A DNA stretch of 64,000 nucleotides from Shewanella khirikhana (lineage in GTDB: Bacteria > Pseudomonadota > Gammaproteobacteria > Enterobacterales > Shewanellaceae): contig NZ_CP020373.1 in assembly GCF_003957745.1 (NCBI RefSeq), forward strand, positions 3,829,501 to 3,893,500, written 5' to 3'. This document shows, piece by piece, positions 57,956 through 64,000 of this stretch. Both the position numbers and the translations under genes were made by a program. Below the pieces are notes generated by a model. The model had not been told where the DNA came from, did not search any database, and was given only the letters and a program-made list of their open reading frames with translations. Position 1 is the stretch's first letter. Every line of letters starts with the position of its first letter.

Positions 57956-59551
57956 ATGACTACCACGACCCACGATACCCATCAGGGCGTCCATGACGAA
58001 CACCATCATGGCCCTGCCAAGGGCATAATGCGTTGGATTTTAACCACCAACCACAAGGACATAGGCACCCTTTACCTCTGGTTCAGTTTCATCATGTTCC
58101 TTACCGGCGGCGCCATGGCCATGGTGATCCGGGCAGAATTGTTTCAGCCCGGCCTGCAACTGGTTGAACCCAACTTTTTTAACCAGATGACCACGGTCCA
58201 CGGTCTTATCATGGTGTTCGGTGCGGTAATGCCCGCCTTTACCGGCTTGGCTAACTGGCTGATCCCCATGATGATTGGCGCACCGGATATGGCTCTGCCC
58301 CGAATGAATAACTGGAGCTTCTGGATCCTGCCATTCGCGTTCCTGATCCTGCTCAGTTCATTGTTTATGGAAGGCGGTGCCCCCAACTTCGGCTGGACCT
58401 TCTACGCCCCACTTTCAACCACTTACAGTCCTGACAGTACTGCGCTGTTTGTGTTCTCGGTACACATCATGGGGATAAGCTCCATCATGGGTGCCATCAA
58501 CGTGATTGTGACCATTGTGAACCTGCGGGCCCCCGGCATGACCTGGATGAAACTGCCGTTGTTCGTCTGGACCTGGCTTATCACCGCCTTCCTTCTGATT
58601 GCTGTGATGCCGGTACTGGCTGGCACTGTGACTATGGTACTCACCGATAAGTACTTTGGCACCAGCTTCTTTAACGCAGCCGGTGGTGGCGACCCTGTCA
58701 TGTTCCAGCATATCTTCTGGTTCTTCGGTCACCCCGAGGTGTACATCATGATCCTGCCATCGTTCGGGATCATTTCGGCCATAGTGCCCGCGTTCAGCCG
58801 CAAACCCCTGTTCGGCTATGCCTCCATGGTGTACGCCACCGCCAGCATCGCGATTCTGTCGTTCCTGGTGTGGGCGCACCACATGTTTACCACCGGCATG
58901 CCGGTATTCGCCGAACTCTTCTTTATGTACTGCACCATGATGATTGCGGTACCCACAGGCGTGAAGGTGTTCAACTGGGTGGCCACCATGTGGCGCGGCT
59001 CTATCACCTTCGAAACCCCAATGCTGTTTGCCATCGCCTTTATCATCCTGTTCACCATCGGTGGCTTCTCGGGGTTGATGCTGGCGATTACTCCGGTGGA
59101 CTTCCAGTACCACGACACCTACTTCGTGGTGGCCCACTTCCACTACGTGCTGGTGTCCGGCGCCATCTTCTCGATTATGGCCGCCGCCTACTACTGGCTG
59201 CCGAAATGGACCGGCAATATGTACGACGAGAAGCTGGGCAGACTGCACTTTTGGTGCTCGGTGATTTCGGTGAACGTGCTCTTCTTCCCCATGCACTTCC
59301 TGGGATTGGCGGGTATGCCACGACGCATCCCCGATTACGCCATCCAGTTCGCCGATGTGAACCAGATAGTTTCCATCGGCGGGTTTGCCTTTGGTCTGTC
59401 GCAGCTGATTTTCCTCGCGGTGGTAATCAAGTGTATTCGCGGTGGTGAGAAAGCACCTGCCAAGCCATGGGAAGGTGCCGAAGGCCTTGAGTGGACGCTG
59501 CCAAGCCCAGCGCCTTATCACTCCTTCAGCACACCTCCCGAGGTGAAGTAA
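57956..59551 (+). CDS. coxA: Cytochrome c oxidase subunit I
   Basis: This is the catalytic subunit with heme a, heme a3 and CuB. It has 531 residues and 12 helices. The GHPEVYIMILPSFG motif contains the Glu of the D-channel, so it is an A1-type enzyme, with the CuB His and cross-linked Tyr. The other CuB His pair is in VWAHHMF, the heme a/a3 His pair in VVAHFHYVL, and the K-channel Lys in SYGYA-like SMVYATASIA region. It starts ten bases after coxB, at ATG 57956 after AGGGGAACGCTA; an upstream in-frame ATG lies inside coxB. Confidence 0.96.
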   Translation: MTTTTHDTHQGVHDEHHHGPAKGIMRWILTTNHKDIGTLYLWFSFIMFLTGGAMAMVIRAELFQPGLQLVEPNFFNQMTTVHGLIMVFGAVMPAFTGLANWLIPMMIGAPDMALPRMNNWSFWILPFAFLILLSSLFMEGGAPNFGWTFYAPLSTTYSPDSTALFVFSVHIMGISSIMGAINVIVTIVNLRAPGMTWMKLPLFVWTWLITAFLLIAVMPVLAGTVTMVLTDKYFGTSFFNAAGGGDPVMFQHIFWFFGHPEVYIMILPSFGIISAIVPAFSRKPLFGYASMVYATASIAILSFLVWAHHMFTTGMPVFAELFFMYCTMMIAVPTGVKVFNWVATMWRGSITFETPMLFAIAFIILFTIGGFSGLMLAITPVDFQYHDTYFVVAHFHYVLVSGAIFSIMAAAYYWLPKWTGNMYDEKLGRLHFWCSVISVNVLFFPMHFLGLAGMPRRIPDYAIQFADVNQIVSIGGFAFGLSQLIFLAVVIKCIRGGEKAPAKPWEGAEGLEWTLPSPAPYHSFSTPPEVK

Positions 59552-60118
59552 ATGACTACCGGTCGGGTATCAAACCGCAAACTCATTCTGGGGCTCGCCC
59601 TTGGATGCGTGGCGATGTTCGGCTTTGGTTTTGCTCTGGTGCCGCTTTACGACGTGCTGTGCGAGAAGCTCGGCATCAATGGCAAAACCAGCTCAGAAGC
59701 CGCCAGCTACAGTGAAATCCGCGTGGATGAGACCCGTACCGTTGAAGTGGAGTTTATGGCGCAGGTGCAGCCCGGCATGCCCTGGGAATTTGGTCCGGCA
59801 GTTAAGCGCATGCAGGTGCATCCGGGGGAGCTGGTGCGCACCGAATTTCATGCCACCAATAACTCAGGCAATCGCATCGTGGGGCAAGCCATCCCCTCGG
59901 TGTCGCCGGGCCAGGGCGCCGCTTACTTCAACAAGACCGAATGCTTTTGCTTTAACCAACAGGTATTGGCAGGCCAGGACAGCGCATCGCTGCCGCTGAT
60001 CTTCTTTGTAGATCCCGACCTGCCTGAGTCCATAGGGACATTGACCCTCTCTTACACCCTGTATGACATCACCGACAAAAGTCTGGCCGGTGCCATACAG
60101 GCAGGAGCAGCAAAATGA
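59552..60118 (+). CDS. ctaG: Cytochrome c oxidase assembly protein CtaG (Cox11)
   Basis: CtaG/Cox11 puts copper into the CuB site of subunit I. The protein has 188 residues, one N-terminal membrane helix (about 10-32) and a periplasmic immunoglobulin-like domain with the copper motif ECFCFNQQVL and VDPDLPES. The start immediately follows the coxA stop, and GAGGTG inside coxA is its ribosome site. It overlaps coxC by four bases. Confidence 0.95.
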   Translation: MTTGRVSNRKLILGLALGCVAMFGFGFALVPLYDVLCEKLGINGKTSSEAASYSEIRVDETRTVEVEFMAQVQPGMPWEFGPAVKRMQVHPGELVRTEFHATNNSGNRIVGQAIPSVSPGQGAAYFNKTECFCFNQQVLAGQDSASLPLIFFVDPDLPESIGTLTLSYTLYDITDKSLAGAIQAGAAK

Positions 60119-60990
60119 CAAGCAAGCCTCAAAACTATTATGTGCCCAGCCAAAGCGGCTGGCCCATCGTCGGAGCCATCGGCCTATTCCTGATTGCCTT
60201 TGGTGCCGGCAATTATGTCCATCAACTTAAATCGGGCGGCAGCGGCGGCGGATATATCCTGCTACTGGGGATTGCCGTGATCCTGTTTATGATGGTGGGC
60301 TGGTTCAGAAACGTGATTGACGAGTCCATGTCCGGACTCTATTCGGGGCAAATGGATCGCTCTTTCCGTCAAGGGATGAGCTGGTTCATCTTCTCTGAAG
60401 TGATGTTTTTCGCCGCCTTCTTTGGCGCACTCTTTTACGCCCGTATGGTAGCGGTACCCTGGCTTGGCGGCGCCTCCAACAACGCCATGACCCACGAAGT
60501 GCTGTGGCCTACCTTTGAGGCCGTGTGGCCGCTGGAAACCACCCCCGGCGGCACCCAAACCCAGGCCATGGGTTGGACCGGGCTGCCACTCATCAACACC
60601 ATACTGCTGCTCACATCCTCTTTTACTCTGCACTTTGCCCATGTGTCGCTGGAGAAAGGTAAGCGCACCGCACTGACACTGTGGCTGGGGCTCACCATTC
60701 TGCTGGGTCTGAGCTTCCTGACATTGCAGGCAGAAGAGTACATCCATGCCTACACCGAAATGGGGCTGACACTGGCCTCCGGGGTTTATGGCAACACCTT
60801 CTTTTTGCTCACAGGTTTTCACGGCATGCACGTAACCCTGGGCACCATCTTCCTGTTGGTGCTGTTTTTCAGGGTTCTCAAAGGGCATTTCAGTGCCGAC
60901 AACCACTTCGCCTTCCAGGCGGGGAGCTGGTACTGGCACTTCGTCGACGTGGTGTGGCTGTGTTTGTTTGTATTCGTGTACGTGCTGTAA
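60115..60990 (+). CDS. coxC: Cytochrome c oxidase subunit III
   Basis: Subunit III has 291 residues and seven helices. It stabilises subunit I and aids proton uptake. The family motifs are clear: RQGMSWFIFSEVMFFAAFFGALF (in part), PLINTILLLTSSFTLHFAH (in part), TLQAEEYIHAY, FLLTGFHGMHVTLGTIFL (in part) and SWYWHFVDVVWLCLF. The start overlaps the ctaG stop. The next gene on this strand, surf1, begins 213 bases on, past the small gene on the other strand. Confidence 0.96.
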   Translation: MTSKPQNYYVPSQSGWPIVGAIGLFLIAFGAGNYVHQLKSGGSGGGYILLLGIAVILFMMVGWFRNVIDESMSGLYSGQMDRSFRQGMSWFIFSEVMFFAAFFGALFYARMVAVPWLGGASNNAMTHEVLWPTFEAVWPLETTPGGTQTQAMGWTGLPLINTILLLTSSFTLHFAHVSLEKGKRTALTLWLGLTILLGLSFLTLQAEEYIHAYTEMGLTLASGVYGNTFFLLTGFHGMHVTLGTIFLLVLFFRVLKGHFSADNHFAFQAGSWYWHFVDVVWLCLFVFVYVL

Positions 60991-60991
60991 C

Positions 60992-61204
60992 TCAGTAAGG
61001 CCGGGGGTGGGGCGCTATCCACCCCATGGCCAGCGCAATCAGTAATAACAGTACCACCAGGCCGGAAAGTGCCACCCGGCGGCCGAGAAAGCGGCTCATG
61101 GGCACAGAGTTGTCGCCCTTGACCATGATGTAAAGCGCTCTGCCGAGATTGAAAATAATGAAAAGCAGCAGCAAAACCAGCACAGACTTGAAGAGCGTGA
61201 CCAT
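60992..61204 (-). CDS. DUF2909 family twin-helix membrane protein
   Basis: The protein has 70 residues and two membrane helices (about 5-25 and 43-63). VTLFKSVLVLLLLFIIFNLGRAL (in part) followed by MSRFLGRRVALSGLVV fits DUF2909, a small protein often found within aa3/caa3 oxidase gene clusters and thought to help assembly. Its start codon lies in CCATGG at 61201-61206, the same bases that give the surf1 start on the other strand. GGAG lies 5 bases upstream. The longer frame to 61285 is not preferred. It is convergent with coxC with a one-base gap. Confidence 0.8.
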   Translation of the reverse strand: MVTLFKSVLVLLLLFIIFNLGRALYIMVKGDNSVPMSRFLGRRVALSGLVVLLLLIALAMGWIAPHPRPY

Positions 61205-61958
61205 GGATTCTCCGGTGAGGCGACCGGCGCTGGCCGGCAAGTTGCTGATACTTTTCACTCTGGGACTCTTTGTAGTGCTCGTCAAGTTGGGATTCTGGCA
61301 ACTGTCGCGGGCAGAGGAAAAACAGCAGCTGTTGGCGGCACAGGAAGCACGCTTTCAGGCAACGCCGCTGACCATGGATAACCTTGTGCAAACGCCACTG
61401 CAGCAAGTGCAAGGTGCCCGAATGGAAGTCACAGGTACCTTGTTGGCAACGCCTACCCTGTTACTGGATAACCAGGTGATGGACGGCAAAGTGGGCTATC
61501 TGGCCTATCGGCTGCTGCAGGTGCCGGGCTACAAGGCCTTGCTGCCGGTGGAGCTTGGATTTATCGCTGCAGGCAACGACAGGCGGATATTACCGCAGCT
61601 TTCCGCTGAAGCCATGCAGCTGACACTGCGCGGCAGGTTGTATCAGCGTCAGGCCAATCCCATGAGTCAAGGGCTGGGCGCCGAGGCTGGAGAGCCAATG
61701 CGGATACAGGCGCTGGATATCAATGCGCTGTCGGTACAGCTGGGTAAGCCCCTGCTGAACATCTGCCTGCAACCGGACACCATGCCCGGACTGCCGCTGC
61801 CACGGCGCTGGATGCCGGTCAGCATGCCGGTTGAAAAGCACCTTGGCTATGCCGCTCAGTGGTTCTCTCTGGCCGGCGCCTTATTGGTACTGACACTGCT
61901 GTATTGGATAAGAACACGGAAGAAGAGCAACACATCTTCAGGGATTGAAACTCAATAA
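61203..61958 (+). CDS. SURF1 family oxidase assembly protein
   Basis: SURF1 helps insert heme a into cytochrome oxidase. The 251-residue protein has two membrane helices at the ends (about 13-33 and 217-237). It has the conserved LGFWQLSRAEEKQQLL at the first helix, GYLAYRLLQVPG in the middle, and PVEKHLGYAAQWFSLAGALL (YAxQWFxLA) before the last helix. The ATG at 61203 follows GAAGAG; an in-frame ATG at 61149 would overlap the minus-strand gene more. It is followed by a Sco-like gene at 18 bases. Confidence 0.9.
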   Translation: MDSPVRRPALAGKLLILFTLGLFVVLVKLGFWQLSRAEEKQQLLAAQEARFQATPLTMDNLVQTPLQQVQGARMEVTGTLLATPTLLLDNQVMDGKVGYLAYRLLQVPGYKALLPVELGFIAAGNDRRILPQLSAEAMQLTLRGRLYQRQANPMSQGLGAEAGEPMRIQALDINALSVQLGKPLLNICLQPDTMPGLPLPRRWMPVSMPVEKHLGYAAQWFSLAGALLVLTLLYWIRTRKKSNTSSGIETQ

Positions 61959-61976
61959 TGTAAAGAGGAGAGAAGC

Positions 61977-62519
61977 ATGAACTCCCCAACCTCAGGTGCG
62001 CGTCCCCTACTACTGCTGGTAGCGGCCTTTGCCCTTCCGGTGGTGCTGGCAAAGCTGGTGCTGAGCCAACACTGGTACACCGAGGGCGTGACCAATAAGG
62101 GTCAGCTGTTTGCAAGCCCCACCAGCTATCAAAGCCTTGGTGCCGACAACCCACTGCCGGAACGCTGGCAAATCCTTTATCGCCTGCCCGAACACTGCGA
62201 CGCCAGCTGCGAAGACCGTCTGTACCTGATCAAACAAAGCTACACCGCCCTTGGTGCCGAGCGGGGCCGGGTCGCTCCCGTGATACTCCTCAGCGGCAGT
62301 GCCGACAAAGCGGTGCTGAACGACGATTTCTTTGTTACCGCCACCCTGCCCAGCGAGCTTGAACCACTTTTAAGCGACCAGGCTCTGATCTTGGTTGACC
62401 CCATGGGCACCCTGGTAATGAGCTATCCCAGAGTGGACGGCCGCGAAGCCAATATCACCCAGGGCAAGGCGATGCTGGCCGACCTGCGTAAGCTGCTCAA
62501 ACTGTCGAGGGTTGGCTGA
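61977..62519 (+). CDS. Membrane-anchored thioredoxin-fold protein, possible degenerate Sco
   Basis: The protein has 180 residues and a single N-terminal membrane anchor (about 10-30). The rest appears thioredoxin-like: WQILYRLPEHCDASCED holds Cys74 and Cys78 in CxxxC spacing, as in Sco copper chaperones. Further on, LLSDQALILVDPMGTLVMSYP matches the Sco strand 'H..YLVDP.G', but the copper-binding His is missing. GAGGAGAG precedes the start. It lies between surf1 and ctaA and overlaps ctaA (TGATG). A role in oxidase copper or thiol handling is an inference. Confidence 0.65.
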   Translation: MNSPTSGARPLLLLVAAFALPVVLAKLVLSQHWYTEGVTNKGQLFASPTSYQSLGADNPLPERWQILYRLPEHCDASCEDRLYLIKQSYTALGAERGRVAPVILLSGSADKAVLNDDFFVTATLPSELEPLLSDQALILVDPMGTLVMSYPRVDGREANITQGKAMLADLRKLLKLSRVG

Positions 62520-63502
62520 TGGCATTGAAAACACTGCTTAAACTCACTCTGGTCTTTACCCTGATGGTAATCATCATGGGTGCCTATACCCGGCTGTCTG
62601 ATGCGGGACTTGGCTGTCCTGACTGGCCAGGCTGCTACGGCCATATCAAGGTGCCCACAGCCGACCACGAACTTGCCAGGGTGGAGACTCACTTCCCCGG
62701 CCACACGGTGGAGCCGGAAAAAGCCTGGCTGGAGATGATCCACCGCTATATCGCCAGCGGGCTTGGGGTGCTGGTCATCATCATTTTGGTCAGTTGTCTG
62801 AAAAGCCGCGAAGCGCCGCGCAAACTGCCGGTGTTTATCTTCCTGCTGATCCTGTTTCAGGGCGCGCTCGGCGCCTGGACCGTGACCATGAAACTCATGC
62901 CGGTAGTGGTGATGTCGCACCTGCTGGGGGGCTTTACCTTGCTGTCACTACTGACGCTGCTGTATCTCAGAACCAGCGGCTTTCGCATCCCCGGCGGCGA
63001 CAGCCCCATGCGGGCATACCGTACTTTGGCGCTGACTTGTCTGGCGGTGCTGGTCGCGCAAATTCTGCTGGGAGGCTGGACCTCCTCCAACTATGCGGCG
63101 CTGGCCTGCACCGAGCTGCCTTTCTGTGAAGGGGATTGGAGTCAGAACCTCCGCCTTGCGGATGCATTTTCACCGTTTCAGGGTACCCACCCCAGCTTCG
63201 AGTTTGGCGTGCTCGATTACCATGCCCGCATGACCATCCATGTTGCCCACCGCTTTGGTGCCATGATCACCGCAGGTTTGGTGGGCTTATTGGCGATCCG
63301 ACTGCTGCGCCGTGCCCACAGCAGTGCGCTACGTTCTGCCGGCGGCGTCTTGCTTTTACTTCTGGCGCTGCAAGTGGCGCTGGGGATTTCCAATGTGGTT
63401 CTGGGGCTGCCACTGGCGGTGGCCGTTGCCCACAATCTGGGGGCGGCACTCCTGCTGGTCACCCTGGTGTTCATTAACTACGCCCTGTGGCGCAAAGTCT
63501 GA
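62519..63502 (+). CDS. ctaA: Heme A synthase CtaA (COX15)
   Basis: CtaA oxidises heme O to heme A in the membrane. The protein has 327 residues and eight helices. Visible are MGAYTRLSDAGLGCPDWPGCYG with the conserved Arg, Cys pair, MIHRYIASGLGVL and VAHRFGAMIT with heme His, and SHLLGGFTLLSLL. The Cys in ACTELPFC is also typical. It starts in the stop of the preceding gene and is followed after 18 bases by ctaB, the enzyme that makes its substrate. Confidence 0.94.
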   Translation: MALKTLLKLTLVFTLMVIIMGAYTRLSDAGLGCPDWPGCYGHIKVPTADHELARVETHFPGHTVEPEKAWLEMIHRYIASGLGVLVIIILVSCLKSREAPRKLPVFIFLLILFQGALGAWTVTMKLMPVVVMSHLLGGFTLLSLLTLLYLRTSGFRIPGGDSPMRAYRTLALTCLAVLVAQILLGGWTSSNYAALACTELPFCEGDWSQNLRLADAFSPFQGTHPSFEFGVLDYHARMTIHVAHRFGAMITAGLVGLLAIRLLRRAHSSALRSAGGVLLLLLALQVALGISNVVLGLPLAVAVAHNLGAALLLVTLVFINYALWRKV

Positions 63503-63520
63503 CAAGACAAGGAGTTTCCT

Positions 63521-64000
63521 ATGGCCAAGTCGCTCTCAATCGCCGATATCTCCAGCCAGACCCGCAGCCACTGGCGTGCTTATCTGGAAATGACTAAGCC
63601 CAAGGTCGTGGCGCTGATGCTACTGACTGTGTTGGTGGGCATGTGTTTGGCATTGCCAGGCGCAGTACCACTGCAACCCTTGCTTGCCGGTATGCTGGGC
63701 ATTGGCATGATGGCGGGCGCCGCCGCTGCCATGAACCATCTAATCGACAGACGCATCGATGGCCTGATGGCACGCACCTATAATCGGCCACTGCCCAAAG
63801 GTAAAGTACCTGTTGCCAATGCCGTAGTCTTTGCCGCCGTGCTCGCCGTTGCCGGGTTTGTACTGCTGTATCTGCTGGTTAATCCACTCACCGCCTGGCT
63901 GACACTGGCAAGTTTGCTCGGCTATGCCGTCGTCTATACCGCGTACCTTAAGCGCGCCACCCCGCAGAATATTGTGATTGGCGGCCTGGCAGGCGCTATG
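63521..64000 (+). CDS. ctaB: Protoheme IX farnesyltransferase CtaB/CyoE (3' end outside window)
   Basis: CtaB converts heme B to heme O, for heme A synthesis. The frame is open from ATG 63521, after AAGGAG, to the window edge (160 codons). It begins AKSLSIADISSQTRSH, then YLEMTKPKVVALMLLTVLVG (in part), the prenyl-diphosphate-binding AAAAMNHLIDRRIDGLMART (in part) and RPLPKGKV, all typical of the UbiA-type CyoE family. Later membrane helices continue to the edge. The full protein should be about 300 residues. Confidence 0.95.
   Translation, partial: MAKSLSIADISSQTRSHWRAYLEMTKPKVVALMLLTVLVGMCLALPGAVPLQPLLAGMLGIGMMAGAAAAMNHLIDRRIDGLMARTYNRPLPKGKVPVANAVVFAAVLAVAGFVLLYLLVNPLTAWLTLASLLGYAVVYTAYLKRATPQNIVIGGLAGAM

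Noticed and set aside
58415..59521. 368-codon minus-strand frame opposite coxA
   Set aside because: It is an antisense shadow of subunit I, with no motif and a composition of His, Glu and Gln.
1..64000. Search for CRISPR arrays, insertion sequences, prophage genes, rRNA genes and integron sites
   Set aside because: No regular repeat-spacer pattern, transposase, integrase, phage structural gene or rRNA sequence was seen. The repeats found lie within ftsY, cusB and coxB coding sequence.

Overview
The window is about 64 kb of a gammaproteobacterial chromosome that reads as Shewanella. The strongest marker is a tetraheme NapC/NirT quinol dehydrogenase matching CymA almost residue for residue. 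It sits in the same contig as menDHCE, ftsYEX-rpoH, plsB/lexA-sulA and a coxBA-ctaG-coxC cluster. The GC content is moderately high, which would suit a member of the S. amazonensis type, but the species cannot be fixed by eye. I see no rRNA operon, insertion sequence, prophage or CRISPR array. It is mostly core chromosome with two accessory blocks.

Region 1 (1-9.2 kb): the end of cpxA, then a sigma-54 activator of the AcoR type facing an AldB/AcoD-type aldehyde dehydrogenase, then an xdhC-mocA-iorA-iorB molybdenum hydroxylase operon. Well-formed -24/-12 elements lie before both the dehydrogenase and xdhC. The block therefore looks like one AcoR-controlled alcohol/aldehyde oxidation regulon, which is an inference. 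Region 2 (9.2-18.6 kb): trmL, two overlapping unknown genes, a pair of M16 peptidases, an M20 amidohydrolase, a methyltransferase, a CSS-EAL phosphodiesterase and a DTW-domain tRNA modification enzyme. Region 3 (18.7-30.1 kb): an outer membrane barrel protein, a Bcr/CflA exporter with a divergent LysR regulator, a DUF4145-Sel1 protein with a membrane partner, secreted DUF2780-like and TerB-like proteins, an HDOD protein, an exported methyltransferase, a TonB homologue, and a YjeH exporter divergent from an Lrp-family regulator.

Region 4 (30.3-41.5 kb): menaquinone genes menD-menH-menC-menE, converging on rpoH and ftsXEY; then rsmD-yhhL and cymA. Menaquinol made by the men genes is the electron donor of CymA. 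Region 5 (41.8-48.5 kb): a copper/silver block. Two small exported Met/His/Cys-rich proteins and a DUF2057-like protein precede a protein with two CPMHP metal-binding domains, a CusB adaptor with three more, and CusA. No CusC, CusF or CusRS is present. Region 6 (48.5-55 kb): RNase T2, a two-domain VOC protein, a globin, tRNA-Gly(CCC), the aromatic amino acid permease mtr overlapping plsB, and lexA-sulA with two SOS boxes. Region 7 (56.4-64 kb): an aa3/caa3-type cytochrome c oxidase and its assembly genes (coxB, coxA, ctaG, coxC, surf1, a Sco-like protein, ctaA, ctaB). CoxB carries two near-identical cytochrome c domains. The window ends inside ctaB.
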